A stretch of DNA of 64,000 nucleotides, taken from positions 1 through 64,000 of the forward strand of contig JAWRVZ010000112.1 in the NCBI GenBank assembly GCA_037043235.1. Reading direction: 5' to 3'. The DNA is from Rhodeus uyekii (taxonomy: Eukaryota; Chordata; Actinopteri; Cypriniformes; Acheilognathidae). Of the stretch, positions 1 through 12,080 are shown in pieces. Position numbers and translations under genes: made by a program. Under the pieces are notes generated by a model, which saw nothing but the letters and a program-made list of their open reading frames with translations, searched no databases and was not told the origin of the DNA. Each line of letters opens with the position of its first letter. The stretch's first letter is position 1.

Positions 1-1452
1 ACATGAATAAATGTATGACTCATTGTTAACTTGCCAACCCTATTATGTTGATGTTTTTGAAGTGGAACTGCTAAACTCCCTATTTGTCTTAGCTTTTTCT
101 TTTTGGTTATGTTGCTGACTCGAGCACAAAAGAGAGACAATTTTGCCACTTCATATGGGTTATCTCGATCCTGTGACTAAAGATTGTACTTTCTTCACTG
201 CGTATGCGCGGAATCCGTGTTCCAAGTCATGCCATGATCATTTTTGGTCTTTCTGGTCCTTCTGGCCAGTTTGTTTGCCCAGTCAGATTGTGATTTTTAC
301 AGTGGTAGGACACACTTGTTTGTGTGGTCATGTCATAAGGGCCGTATGTTGTGTAATTTATTTTGTTATATAATTGTGACCTTGAGCACTTTTGTGAAGT
401 ACACAATGTTTTGTTGAATTATTATTTTTTTGATGGATGAATGCTGGTGTTCAAGAGTGATTTATGACATTACACAATGCAGATTACATTCACATTGACA
501 AATGCGTTGTTACTGATAGAAGCTTGAAAGCATTTGTTTTCAAGTAGACCGTTAAAGACAAAATGCAAAAGCATTTTAGATTTTGTAAAGAAACCATAGT
601 AACCGTGTGTGCAATGCTTTCAGAACTGTCAGAGTGAAATGACTGTTATGAGCGAATGTTTGTTACTCTTTATGCTGTGAGCAATGTTGGAGAATATGAT
701 TAAAGGATTGTATTGAATCGATGTTGGTTTTTATCGTATACTGGTAAATCTTGCACCAGCTGACAGAGGTTGACGACTGCCCAGATTACAAGCTTTATAG
801 ATTGGTTTCACACTCTCTCAAACCTGTAAAGAGCGTTAGTACAAATCAGGTAAAAGAAAAAACTCTGACAAACATCACAAATGAAAGGAAAACCAAAACC
901 GTAGACTATGCTATATAACAGTCAGCGGTAGAGCTGCCATCTCACTCCTCGCTCAAACTCTCTCCTCCCTGTGCACGTTTACCCCAGAAAAGCGCACACA
1001 GAACTACATGCACTGTCTTATTCCCAACATAAACCTAAAGTAGCCATTACAACTTCTGCTGTTAGTTGGTGCATGTATACCGTTGGTTGTTAGCAAACAT
1101 ATACAGTGTAAATTTGTATAGCATGCCGATCGCTTTATCAAACAAATTGGCTTTTGGTTCTCGCCGCTTTTTTGCAACCCCTGAGGCCGTCGACATAAAT
1201 GTATTCCACTGTACAATAAACAGTAATGTAGGGGAGCGGGAGCTCAGAGCTGCTAGATTGTGAAAAGTTGCAAAAAGTATTTAATAAGTGTACCAATAAT
1301 TATGGCCAATGTGTTAAACCATGCAAGGGTGGATTAGAGCCCAGAACCTCTGGCACAATTAGGTTTTTTTTTTTTTCAATGATGTGGCGATTGTGATGTT
1401 ACACATCGTATTCATTCAGTGATATGGTTTCTGTCATGTGTTTGTGTAACAG

Positions 1453-1590
1453 CAAAGCCAGGAGTGTGTCCAGTCATAAAATTTGAAGCGGAAGTGTGTG
1501 CCAAGTTCTGTGTCAATGACAGTGACTGTCCCAACAGTAAGAAATGCTGCAGCAATGGATGTGGACTTCAGTGTATGCATCCATATACAG
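1453..1590 (+). CDS. Gene 1 WAP exon 1 (46 codons)
   Basis: The acceptor is ...TTTGTGTAACAG and the donor is CAG|GTATTAATA. It starts AKPGVCP and ends in CGLQCMHPYT. All eight WAP cysteines are present, including KCC. Phase 1 on both sides. Confidence 0.85.
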
Positions 1591-4476
1591 GTATTAATAT
1601 TGTATTGTGCTGTATTATACAATAAGGTTAATTTAGGTACCCATACATTTGTTACAGGATTTATTAGTCTTTGACTTTAATTGCATGGCCCTTCTCCAGT
1701 TGCTCGTCCTATAGCTAAGGTCTTGCAGAGCGAGTACTGAGAACGGCTGGATGCACCGGGAGCTTTCCTTCCAGTTATCTAGATGCTGTACTGATTCACT
1801 CGTGAACAAACACACAGTGCAGCAATGCATGCCAACAGCCCTCACAAGGGTTGTGTGTGAATGCTAACCGCTCTGTACTCAAGGCCATCTTCAAGGATGA
1901 TTTTTGATAACACTTATGTTGCTCTATGACCATGTTTCTATTGTTCATTTAAAAAAAAAAAAAAAATCAGTTTGTGCAACATCATTTAACATGCGTTTTA
2001 AATATTTGAGACCCTTTTGTTTTATACATGCTTGACTGAAATGCTTTTGGCAGGACTCATACAGATGCTGCTAAACGCTTAACTGATAGGTTGACAAATT
2101 ATTTTCAGGGAAAATATTTACAGCTTAAGTAATTCCAGGCAGGTCTTGAACGCATTACAGTTCTGTATCACTTCCCCAAATGATTTTGGTTATTTCAAAG
2201 GTTCTTACAGCCTTCAACCGCAACAAAGCAAAGTATAAAGACTGAAGTTATTTTGTCCTTGTAAAACGTGTTCTAATAATATAGAAGTACAACTTGAATC
2301 TTTTTTTTTTTTTATTGTATGTAGACAAAGTTGCGTTCATTGATATGGATTCTGTCATGTTTGTATAACAGCAAAGCCAGGAGTGTGTCCACTCAGAAAA
2401 CTTGGAACAGGAGTGTGTGCAGAGTACTGTTTCAATGACGATGACTGTTACTACGATGAGAAATGCTGCAGCAATGGATGTGGACATCAGTGTACGGCTC
2501 CATATGCAGGTATTAATATTATAATACTTTACAATAAGGTTCCAATACATTTGTTACAGGATTTATTAGTCCTTCTTGACTTCAATTGCATGGCCCTTCT
2601 CCAGTTGCTCGTCCTATAGCTAAGGTCTTGCAGAGCGAGTACTGAGAACGGCTGGATGCACCAGGAGCTTTTCTTCCAGTTATCTAGATGCTGTACTGAT
2701 TCACTCGTGAACAAACACAGTGCAGCAATGCATGCCGACAGCCCTCATAAGGGTTGTGTGAATGCTAACTGCTCTGTACTCAAGGTCGTCTGCGAGGATG
2801 ATTTTTGGTAACGGTCAATATATTTTGATCTATGACCATGTTTCTGTTCATTTTTCAAAAAAAAAAAAAATCAGTTTGTGCAACAGTTTAACATGCATTT
2901 TTAAATATTTTACTTTTTTTTTTTTTTTTAAATGCTTGACTGACATTATTTTGGCAGGACTCATACAGATGCTGCTAAACTCTTAAATGATTGGCTGACA
3001 AATACTTTTCAGGGAAAATATTCCTAGCTAAAGTAATTACTGCAGGTCTTGAACACATTACAGTTCCATATCACTTCCCCAAATGATTTCAGGTATTTCA
3101 AAGGTTCTTACAGCCTTCAACCGCAAAAAAAAGTAAAATGGTTATTTCTTGTGTTACGTATTCTAATAATATAGAAGACTTCCAAAAGGTTTTTATTTTT
3201 AAGAATTACACTTCAACAATTACAAAGTTGCATTCAGTGATATGGCATCTCTGTCATGTGTTTGTATAGCCGCAAGGCCAGGATTTTGTCCACTCAGAAT
3301 ATATCATAAACGCTTGTGTCACCGGATACGTTTCGTGTCGTGTGCCAATGACACTGTCTGTCCCTGGAACCATAAATGCTGCCGGAATGGATGTGGACTT
3401 CAGTGTATGGATCCAACTCCAGGTATTATATTATGGTCACTGGTTGTGAGGTGAGACAAAAAAATATACAAGGATGATTAACAATATTTAATAATCCACA
3501 GGGTCACTCCAATGACACTCCACACAACATACACATGGGCAAGACCCAACCATGAGACAAACTGAACAACATATACACACCTGACCACAATGACATGATC
3601 CAATTAATCACTGTGACTGCAAACAAGGCAGAGAGAAGGCAAGACAGTGTGTTTTTTGTCCCTTCAAGCACTGTCTGAAGCGTCTTTGTGTGTGACAGAT
3701 TGACAGATGTGGCAATACAGCACTGGCTTCTCTTGTCTTCTCAAACTTAAATGGTTTAAAATCATTTGCATGATCTGTATTGTAAAGTTAATTTTGACAT
3801 CCCTAATTATTGCTTAAATCTGGGTGACGAACAATTTATTTTCAGAGAAATGCACAGCTAAAGTAATTCCAGGCAGGTCTTGTCTGCATCACGTTCATGT
3901 CCAGATCACTTGTCAATTGATTTCAAAGTCACTTACAGCCTTTAACAACTAAAGAACCAAAAACCTACAACAAAGAAAACATGACATTTTAAAGCAGAAA
4001 GCTTAATTTTATTTTTATTGTTTTGTAAAATGTATTCCAATAACACACAAGTACAACTTCCAAGTATTGTTTTACTGTAAATTAATTTGGCATTCAGTGA
4101 TCTGGCTTTTTTTTTTTTTTTTTTTTTTAAACAGTAAAGCCAGAAGTGTGTCCACGTTCAAGATTTAATGTACTAAGGTGTCCTCTGATACGTTTCGTGC
4201 CGTGTGTCGACGACAGTAACTGTGCCGGAAATGAGAACTGCTGCTTCACTGACTGTGGACGTCAGTGTATGAATCCATTTACAGGTATTATTTTATCGAT
4301 ATCAAAAGTACTTGAATTCATGGCATGGATGGCTTTACCAATTTAATGATTGATATATAGAATGAAATTCACTCTGGAAGTAAAACTAGCTCTTCATGCC
4401 TTGAGTGTTTTGTGCTGGACATCTGAGGCTGAATTTAAAACCAAACTAAATCTGAATCTTTATCCATGCAGCCTAA
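1453..4476 (+). CDS. WAP four-disulfide-core (WFDC-like) secreted protein, gene 1, first exon outside window
   Basis: Four WAP exons are visible: 1453-1590, 2372-2509, 3270-3422 and 4135-4284, then a stop TAA at 4474-4476 at the start of the last exon. Every exon has AG before and GT after it, and every junction is phase 1, so each exon is a removable domain module. Each encodes eight cysteines with the D-x2-C-x4-(K)CC core and the CGxxC end of WAP domains. WAP proteins are secreted protease inhibitors or antimicrobial peptides (family knowledge); which of these applies here is not shown. The signal-peptide exon must lie upstream of the window. The exons are identical to those of gene 2. A polyadenylation signal ATTAAA follows at 4958-4963. 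Confidence 0.85.
2372..2509 (+). CDS. Gene 1 WAP exon 2 (46 codons)
   Basis: The acceptor is TTTGTATAACAG and the donor CAG|GTATTAATA. It starts AKPGVCPLRK and carries an acidic stretch FNDDDCYYDEKCC. Eight cysteines are present. The introns before and after exons 1 and 2 are themselves similar, so the exon was probably duplicated together with its flanks. Confidence 0.85.
3270..3422 (+). CDS. Gene 1 WAP exon 3 (51 codons)
   Basis: The usual acceptor ...ATAACAG has become ...TTTGTATAG, followed by CCGCAAGG. Splicing at this AG keeps the frame and adds one alanine (AARPGFCP) relative to the sister exons. All eight cysteines are present. The domain is basic (RIYHKRLCHRIRF). Confidence 0.8.
4135..4284 (+). 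CDS. Gene 1 WAP exon 4 (50 codons)
   Basis: A long T-tract precedes the acceptor AAACAG. The exon starts VKPEVCP and ends CGRQCMNPFT before GTATTATTT. Eight cysteines are present; the usual K of KCC is N (ENCC). Confidence 0.8.
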
Positions 4477-4579
4477 GTGCCGTACCGAAGTAACTCCAAT
4501 GTGTGCCGAAAACTCTCATGTTGGTCAGAGTCCTGCCGAACAGAAATGCTGCCCAACCACCTGTGGTCACATGCAGTGA
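4472..4579 (+). pseudogene. Fossil half-WAP in terminal exon of gene 1, behind the stop codon
   Basis: Joined in the normal phase (g|cc taa) the exon stops at once. Read in a different phase it gives SPAEQKCCPTTCGH, clearly a WAP C-terminal half. That frame has lost the cysteine expected before it (now S) and carries a 2-bp deletion near its end relative to the copy at 50437-50556. The likeliest reading is a decayed WAP exon now serving as 3' UTR. An unseen phase-0 splice partner would be the alternative. Confidence 0.6.
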
Positions 4580-4957
4580 ATCATGCTGAATTAACCACCG
4601 GAAAGCCACCAGTCTTGAAATTGGTTTTGTATGATACATACTTGCTTAAATCCAGTACTTTTTTTTCTGTCTTATTTATATGCTTTTGAGAACAATGTAC
4701 CAACACTTTAACCAAATTGTGTTGAAATAACAGAAGCTTATGAACATGACTGGATGTCTAACTAAATATATGGTAATAACTCCTTGTGAGTAACAAGCTG
4801 AAACAATCAAAAAACAAATTTGCTTTGCCAGGCTGTTGGGGTTGTTCATATGTAGAAGCAATCATATTAGAGAAATTATGTGAGTCATGCAAATTCTATA
4901 TAATCTGTTGGATTATTTTTGATGGTGGGATTCTTTGATTTAGTTTCTTCGGCCATG

Positions 4958-4963
4958 ATTAAA
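4958..4963 (+). promoter_or_regulatory. Polyadenylation signal ATTAAA, gene 1
   Basis: The context CGGCCATG-ATTAAAGCA recurs at 10959 and, with one change, at 50930, at the same distance behind all three WAP genes. Confidence 0.55.
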
Positions 4964-5435
4964 GCATATTCAAACGCATCACTTTGAGTCTGTCTGATTA
5001 CTGTTGCGTGGCAGGCTAAATACTACAGATTTTACTTCTATCCTCAAGTGATGGTGTTTTACTTCAGATAACTATCTGACAAGAAATCTGTTCAACTACA
5101 TTACCTGCATACTACAAACTACCATATAATAGAAGGGTTTACAGTCAGACCATGCAGAGGCTCTTTCACATACAGTAATTCAAACAGAATGACACATTTG
5201 AGATTATCAAAACATTAGATTGTTCTTAAACTCTCAAGGCATAAACAAAGAAATAAAAGAATTCTGCAAACTGTTTTCAACATGTTATAGAGTTTCAGTC
5301 AGTTTATTAAGTGGAAGTAAATCAGTGTTAAGAACTGCTTCAGAATTCAATAACAGGTCATTAAGTGTTCGGCCCAAGTGCAAACGAACAGAAATAAAGG
5401 CAAAACACTAAGAACCGTCCGTTCCTTCAAGAAAC

Positions 5436-5694
5436 GGAAAGTAGTTTGAATGAGGCATTCAAAAGTAGTTTGTGTGTTCTGAAGGGGAAAAAAAAACTCA
5501 GCAAGCATCATAGAGATCTCTGAATGTCTTAAACAGACCTCTTTGGATCGTTAATAACATTTAAGGTCCCCAGGTGTTTGTCTTGAACAGATCAGCCCGC
5601 CCCAAACTCACGCTATTGGTTGAATGCTAACTTAAATACTGTCTCGTTCTGAGGAAGGTGTGATTTTCCAGCAGAACTCCCAGTGTGATCTCAG
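5436..5694 (+). promoter_or_regulatory. Promoter and 5' leader of WAP gene 2
   Basis: From about 5495 to the ATG this closely resembles 46201-46396 upstream of gene 3, although surrounding DNA differs. Shared elements are a GC-rich box CCCGCCCCAAACTCACG (about 5596), an AT-rich ACTTAAATACT that could serve as a TATA element (about 5630), and the leader CAGCAGAACTCCCAGTGTGATC. Gene 2 also has ATTGGT, an inverted CCAAT box, at 5615; gene 3 has ATTGTT there. The start of transcription is not shown by the sequence. Confidence 0.5.
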
Positions 5695-5791
5695 ATGGAG
5701 AAGATGGCAGCTCGAGTTTATGTCGGTTTGTTATTGTGTCTGTCTGGATGCTTGAGCACAACAGAAGTTGTTCCAGGATCAAACTTCACAG
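5695..5791 (+). CDS. Gene 2 exon 1, signal peptide
   Basis: Encodes MEKMAARVYVGLLLCLSGC followed by a short polar segment ending GSNFT, then donor G|GTGAGAAGG. It is 27 bp longer than the matching exon of gene 3, whose donor follows LSTT. Both end in phase 1. Confidence 0.85.
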
Positions 5792-8700
5792 GTGAGAAGG
5801 TCCATGTTCTTTAACTTCATTATTCAGCCTGAAGAAATAAATTGCTGTATTACAAAACATGACAGCTAATTATACAGCACATTTTGAAGTGTTTTTCTCC
5901 AAAAAAATGTTGACCATAATTATTGGTACCTCTTTTTATTATGAAGAAAATATCTCTGAGGTATATTCCTATTGATAATTGAATTATTGCACACTTGGGT
6001 GACCAGTAACATGAATAAATGTATGACTCATTGTTAACTTGCCAACCCTATTATGTTGATGTTTTTGAAGTGGAACTGCTAAACTCCCTATTTGTCTTAG
6101 CTTTTTCTTTTTGGTTATGTTGCTGACTCGAGCACAAAAGAGAGACAATTTTGCCACTTCATATGGGTTATCTCGATCCTGTGACTAAAGATTGTACTTT
6201 CTTCACTGCGTATGCGCGGAATCCGTGTTCCAAGTCATGCCATGATCATTTTTGGTCTTTCTGGTCCTTCTGGCCAGTTTGTTTGCCCAGTCAGATTGTG
6301 ATTTTTACAGTGGTAGGACACACTTGTTTGTGTGGTCATGTCATAAGGGCCGTATGTTGTGTAATTTATTTTGTTATATAATTGTGACCTTGAGCACTTT
6401 TGTGAAGTACACAATGTTTTGTTGAATTATTATTTTTTTGATGGATGAATGCTGGTGTTCAAGAGTGATTTATGACATTACACAATGCAGATTACATTCA
6501 CATTGACAAATGCGTTGTTACTGATAGAAGCTTGAAAGCATTTGTTTTCAAGTAGACCGTTAAAGACAAAATGCAAAAGCATTTTAGATTTTGTAAAGAA
6601 ACCATAGTAACCGTGTGTGCAATGCTTTCAGAACTGTCAGAGTGAAATGACTGTTATGAGCGAATGTTTGTTACTCTTTATGCTGTGAGCAATGTTGGAG
6701 AATATGATTAAAGGATTGTATTGAATCGATGTTGGTTTTTATCGTATACTGGTAAATCTTGCACCAGCTGACAGAGGTTGACGACTGCCCAGATTACAAG
6801 CTTTATAGATTGGTTTCACACTCTCTCAAACCTGTAAAGAGCGTTAGTACAAATCAGGTAAAAGAAAAAACTCTGACAAACATCACAAATGAAAGGAAAA
6901 CCAAAACCGTAGACTATGCTATATAACAGTCAGCGGTAGAGCTGCCATCTCACTCCTCGCTCAAACTCTCTCCTCCCTGTGCACGTTTACCCCAGAAAAG
7001 CGCACACAGAACTACATGCACTGTCTTATTCCCAACATAAACCTAAAGTAGCCATTACAACTTCTGCTGTTAGTTGGTGCATGTATACCGTTGGTTGTTA
7101 GCAAACATATACAGTGTAAATTTGTATAGCATGCCGATCGCTTTATCAAACAAATTGGCTTTTGGTTCTCGCCGCTTTTTTGCAACCCCTGAGGCCGTCG
7201 ACATAAATGTATTCCACTGTACAATAAACAGTAATGTAGGGGAGCGGGAGCTCAGAGCTGCTAGATTGTGAAAAGTTGCAAAAAGTATTTAATAAGTGTA
7301 CCAATAATTATGGCCAATGTGTTAAACCATGCAAGGGTGGATTAGAGCCCAGAACCTCTGGCACAATTAGGTTTTTTTTTTTTTCAATGATGTGGCGATT
7401 GTGATGTTACACATCGTATTCATTCAGTGATATGGTTTCTGTCATGTGTTTGTGTAACAGCAAAGCCAGGAGTGTGTCCAGTCATAAAATTTGAAGCGGA
7501 AGTGTGTGCCAAGTTCTGTGTCAATGACAGTGACTGTCCCAACAGTAAGAAATGCTGCAGCAATGGATGTGGACTTCAGTGTATGCATCCATATACAGGT
7601 ATTAATATTGTATTGTGCTGTATTATACAATAAGGTTAATTTAGGTACCCATACATTTGTTACAGGATTTATTAGTCTTTGACTTTAATTGCATGGCCCT
7701 TCTCCAGTTGCTCGTCCTATAGCTAAGGTCTTGCAGAGCGAGTACTGAGAACGGCTGGATGCACCGGGAGCTTTCCTTCCAGTTATCTAGATGCTGTACT
7801 GATTCACTCGTGAACAAACACACAGTGCAGCAATGCATGCCAACAGCCCTCACAAGGGTTGTGTGTGAATGCTAACCGCTCTGTACTCAAGGCCATCTTC
7901 AAGGATGATTTTTGATAACACTTATGTTGCTCTATGACCATGTTTCTATTGTTCATTTAAAAAAAAAAAAAAAATCAGTTTGTGCAACATCATTTAACAT
8001 GCGTTTTAAATATTTGAGACCCTTTTGTTTTATACATGCTTGACTGAAATGCTTTTGGCAGGACTCATACAGATGCTGCTAAACGCTTAACTGATAGGTT
8101 GACAAATTATTTTCAGGGAAAATATTTACAGCTTAAGTAATTCCAGGCAGGTCTTGAACGCATTACAGTTCTGTATCACTTCCCCAAATGATTTTGGTTA
8201 TTTCAAAGGTTCCTACAGCCTTCAACCGCAACAAAGCAAAGTATAAAGACTGAAGTTATTTTGTCCTTGTAAAACGTGTTCTAATAATATAGAAGTACAA
8301 CTTGAATCTTTTTTTTTTTTATTGTATGTAGACAAAGTTGCGTTCATTGATATGGATTCTGTCATGTTTGTATAACAGCAAAGCCAGGAGTGTGTCCACT
8401 CAGAAAACTTGGAACAGGAGTGTGTGCAGAGTACTGTTTCAATGACGATGACTGTTACTACGATGAGAAATGCTGCAGCAATGGATGTGGACATCAGTGT
8501 ACGGCTCCATATGCAGGTATTAATATTATAGTACTTTACAATAAGGTTCCAATACATTTGTTACAGGATTTATTAGTCCTTCTTGACTTCAATTGCATGG
8601 CCCTTCTCCAGTTGCTCGTCCTATAGCTAAGGTCTTGCAGAGCGAGTACTGAGAACGGCTGGATGCACCAGGAGCTTTTCTTCCAGTTATCTAGATGCTG

Positions 8701-10477
8701 TACTGATTCACTCGTGAACAAACACAGTGCAGCAATGCATGCCGACAGCCCTCATAAGGGTTGTGTGAATGCTAACTGCTCTGTACTCAAGGTCGTCTGC
8801 GAGGATGATTTTTGGTAACGGTCAATATATTTTGATCTATGACCATGTTTCTGTTCTTTTTTCAAAAAAAAAAAAATCAGTTTGTGCAACAGTTTAACAT
8901 GCATTTTTAAATATTTTACTTTTTTTTTTTAAATGCTTGACTGACATTATTTTGGCAGGACTCATACAGATGCTGCTAAACTCTTAAATGATTGGCTGAC
9001 AAATACTTTTCAGGGAAAATATTCCTAGCTAAAGTAATTACTGCAGGTCTTGAACACATTACAGTTCCATATCACTTCCCCAAATGATTTCAGGTATTTC
9101 AAAGGTTCTTACAGCCTTCAACCGCAAAAAAAAGTAAAATGGTTATTTCTTGTGTTACGTATTCTAATAATATAGAAGACTTCCAAAAGGTTTTTATTTT
9201 TAAGAATTACACTTCAACAATTACAAAGTTGCATTCAGTGATATGGCATCTCTGTCATGTGTTTGTATAGCCGCAAGGCCAGGATTTTGTCCACTCAGAA
9301 TATATCATAAACGCTTGTGTCACCGGATACGTTTCGTGTCGTGTGCCAATGACACTGTCTGTCCCTGGAACCATAAATGCTGCCGGAATGGATGTGGACT
9401 TCAGTGTATGGATCCAACTCCAGGTATTATATTATGGTCACTGGTTGTGAGGTGAGACAAAAAAATATACAAGGATGATTAACAATATTTAATAATCCAC
9501 AGGGTCACTCCAATGACACTCCACACAACATACACATGGGCAAGACCCAACCATGAGACAAACTGAACAACATATACACACCTGACCACAATGACATGAT
9601 CCAATTAATCACTGTGACTGCAAACAAGGCAGAGAGAAGGCAAGACAGTGTGTTTTTTGTCCCTTCAAGCACTGTCTGAAGCGTCTTTGTGTGTGACAGA
9701 TTGACAGATGTGGCAATACAGCACTGGCTTCTCTTGTCTTCTCAAACTTAAATGGTTTAAAATCATTTGCATGATCTGTATTGTAAACTTAATTTTGACA
9801 TCCCTAATTATTGCTTAAATCTGGGTGACGAACAATTTATTTTCAGAGAAATGCACAGCTAAAGTAATTCCAGGCAGGTCTTGTCTGCATCACGTTCATG
9901 TCCAGATCACTTGTCAATTGATTTCAAAGTCACTTACAGCCTTTAACAACTAAAGAACCAAAAACCTACAACAAAGAAAACATGACATTTTAAAGCAGAA
10001 AGCTTAATTTTATTTTTATTGTTTTGTAAAATGTATTCCAATAACACACAAGTACAACTTCCAAGTATTGTTTTACTGTAAATTAATTTGGCATTCAGTG
10101 ATCTGGCTTTTTTTTTTTTTTTTTTTTTTAAACAGTAAAGCCAGAAGTGTGTCCACGTTCAAGATTTAATGTACTAAGGTGTCCTCTGATACGTTTCGTG
10201 CCGTGTGTCGACGACAGTAACTGTGCCGGAAATGAGAACTGCTGCTTCACTGACTGTGGACGTCAGTGTATGAATCCATTTACAGGTATTATTTTATCGA
10301 TATCAAAAGTACTTGAATTCATGGCATGGATGGCTTTACCAATTTAATGATTGATATATAGAATGAAATTCACTCTGGAAGTAAAACTAGCTCTTCATGC
10401 CTTGAGTGTTTTGTGCTGGACATCTGAGGCTGAATTTAAAACCAAACTAAATCTGAATCTTTATCCATGCAGCCTAA
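5695..10477 (+). CDS. WAP four-disulfide-core (WFDC-like) secreted protein, gene 2, complete, four WAP domains
   Basis: Exons: 5695-5791 (signal peptide), 7461-7598, 8379-8516, 9271-9423, 10136-10285, and 10473-10477 with the stop. All junctions are GT-AG and phase 1. By my count the product is 226 aa: a leader MEKMAARVYVGLLLCLSGC, a short linker, then four WAP domains of 46-51 residues, each with eight cysteines. Expected to be secreted and to act as a protease inhibitor or antimicrobial factor, as for SLPI, elafin and WFDC2 (family knowledge; specificity not readable here). The polyadenylation signal is ATTAAA at 10959-10964. It shares promoter and 3' flank with gene 3 and is exon-identical to gene 1. 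The ATG chosen is the first after the conserved leader and opens directly onto a hydrophobic core. Confidence 0.88.
7461..7598 (+). CDS. Gene 2 WAP exon 1
   Basis: Identical to 1453-1590. Eight cysteines, phase 1-1. Confidence 0.85.
8379..8516 (+). CDS. Gene 2 WAP exon 2
   Basis: Identical to 2372-2509. Eight cysteines, phase 1-1. The flanking introns differ from copy 1 in poly-T length and single bases (for example ATAATA versus ATAGTA just after the donor). Confidence 0.85.
9271..9423 (+). CDS. Gene 2 WAP exon 3
   Basis: Identical to 3270-3422, including the shifted acceptor that adds one alanine. Confidence 0.8.
10136..10285 (+). CDS. Gene 2 WAP exon 4
   Basis: Identical to 4135-4284; the T-tract before the acceptor is also kept. 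Confidence 0.8.
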
Positions 10478-10580
10478 GTGCCGTACCGAAGTAACTCCAA
10501 TGTGTGCCGAAAACTCTCATGTTGGTCAGAGTCCTGCCGAACAGAAATGCTGCCCAACCACCTGTGGTCACATGCAGTGA
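10473..10580 (+). pseudogene. Fossil half-WAP in terminal exon of gene 2, behind the stop codon
   Basis: Same as 4472-4579: in the spliced phase it reads g|cc TAA, while another phase preserves the KCCPTTCGH signature without the full cysteine set. Confidence 0.6.
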
Positions 10581-11639
10581 ATCATGCTGAATTAACCACC
10601 GGAAAGCCACCAGTCTTGAAATTGGTTTTGTATGATACATACTTGCTTAAATCCAGTACTTTTTTTTCTGTCTTATTTATATGCTTTTGAGAACAATGTA
10701 CCAACACTTTAACCAAATTGTGTTGAAATAACAGAAGCTTATGAACATGACTGGATGTCTAACTAAATATATGGTAATAACTCCTTGTGAGTAACAAGCT
10801 GAAACAATCAAAAAACAAATTTGCTTTGCCAGGCTGTTGGGGTTGTTCATATGTAGAAGCAATCATATTAGAGAAATTATGTGAGTCATGCAAATTCTAT
10901 ATAATCTGTTGGATTATTTTTGATGGTGGGATTCTTTGATTTAGTTTCTTCGGCCATGATTAAAGCATATTCAAACGCATCACTTTGAGTCTGTCTGATT
11001 ACTGTTGCGTGGCAGGCTAAATACTACAGATTTTACTTCTATCCTCAAGTGATGGTGTTTTACTTCAGATAACTATCTGACAAGAAATCTGTTCAACTAC
11101 ATTACCTGCATACTACAAACTACCATATAATAGAAGGGTTTACAGTCAGACCATGCAGAGGCTCTTTCACATACAGTAATTCAAACAGAATGACACATTT
11201 GAGATTATCAAAACATTAGATTGTTCTTAAACTCTCAAGGCATAAACAAAGAAATAAAAGAATTCTGCAAACTGTTTTCAACATGTTATAGAGTTTCAGT
11301 CAGTTTATTAAGTGGAAGTAAATCAGTGTTAAGAACTGCTTCAGAATTCAATAACAGGTCATTAAGTGTTCGGCCCAAGTGCAAACGAACAGAAATAAAG
11401 GCAAAACACTAAGAACCGTCCGTTCCTTCAAGAAACAGAAGGAAAGATTTTTTTTTGCATGACTGTGTAAGTTAAGGAACCTGTGTTTTAATGCAGTTGT
11501 TGGTAGCAGCAGGACCCAGAACAACAACTTATGAAAAAGTTGTTCAGTTGCAGTGAATTATCAACCAGGTCTTGACTTCATTGAGACATGAAAAGAGATG
11601 TGTAACAGTTCAAGGAGGAAGGAGGCGGGAAATGGTGAA

Positions 11640-11884
11640 CATTTAAACAGACTTTATAAAACCAAAACAAGCACAAAAGAGTACTGGCAGCAATCCCTCA
11701 CGTACGACTGCCGCCCACACAAGCACACAACATAATTCCAGGCCTTGTCCACTGTCGTCGCTCCTTTTATGCCTACGCTCCTCCATGAGATTCGAGACCA
11801 GAGGCTCACAGGTGGCGCTCATTACCAATCACGCCACCGGCTCTCGCGACGCTCCCCTGGTCCCTCGATCCCACCTCCTGCCAC
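11640..11884 (-). mobile_element. LTR fragment
   Basis: Part of it (about 11795-11885) resembles 35035-35160: both share CCACCGGCTCTCG and neighbouring blocks, and both end in a CCACA that would be the TGTGG start of an LTR on the minus strand. No coding part is attached. Family not identified. Confidence 0.35.
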
Positions 11885-11969
11885 AAGAAGATCTAGTGAA
11901 AGGTCATGTCCTGGTGTGATTGGGCTATATAGTTGGAGGTCGTCAGCCTAATAAAGATAATTTATATTT

Positions 11970-12080
11970 CTGAAATATTAGTCCTAAAGGGAACATGTAG
12001 AGTGAAAACAAAAGGATGAAGGATGGATCCCGGTGGAACACCACAATGGATGGGGGCAGATGGTTAAGTAAATTACACAA
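11970..12080 (-). mobile_element. L2-type LINE reverse transcriptase fragment
   Basis: The minus strand encodes CGVPPGSI followed by LYMFPL-like residues, which corresponds to the GVPQGSIL...LYMLPL region of L2 reverse transcriptase at 20295-21545. Only this short piece remains. Confidence 0.45.

Larger units (their letters stand above)
1..5435. repeat. Tandem segmental duplication, copy 1 (incomplete at window start)
   Basis: Matches 6009-11436 almost base for base. The offset is 6008 at the left and falls to 6001 to the right, the changes lying mainly in poly-A/T runs; only a handful of substitutions are visible. The window begins inside the unit, in intron 1 of a WAP gene. The similarity stops after 5435, where copy 1 continues into the promoter of the next gene and copy 2 continues into unrelated DNA. 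Confidence 0.95.
6009..11436. repeat. Tandem segmental duplication, copy 2
   Basis: Near-identical to 1-5435. The right edge is sharp: both copies read CCTTCAAGAAAC and then diverge. All four WAP exons are unchanged between copies, so the event is very recent or homogenised, or an assembly duplicate. Confidence 0.95.

Noticed and set aside
143..373. Small open frame repeated at 6151-6381
   Set aside because: It lies in intron 1 of the WAP gene and is repeated only because the whole segment is duplicated; no domain or splice logic supports it.
4477..4689. 70-codon frame over the last WAP exon (also 10478-10690)
   Set aside because: It is a different phase from the WAP signature and from the spliced phase; the start codon is incidental.
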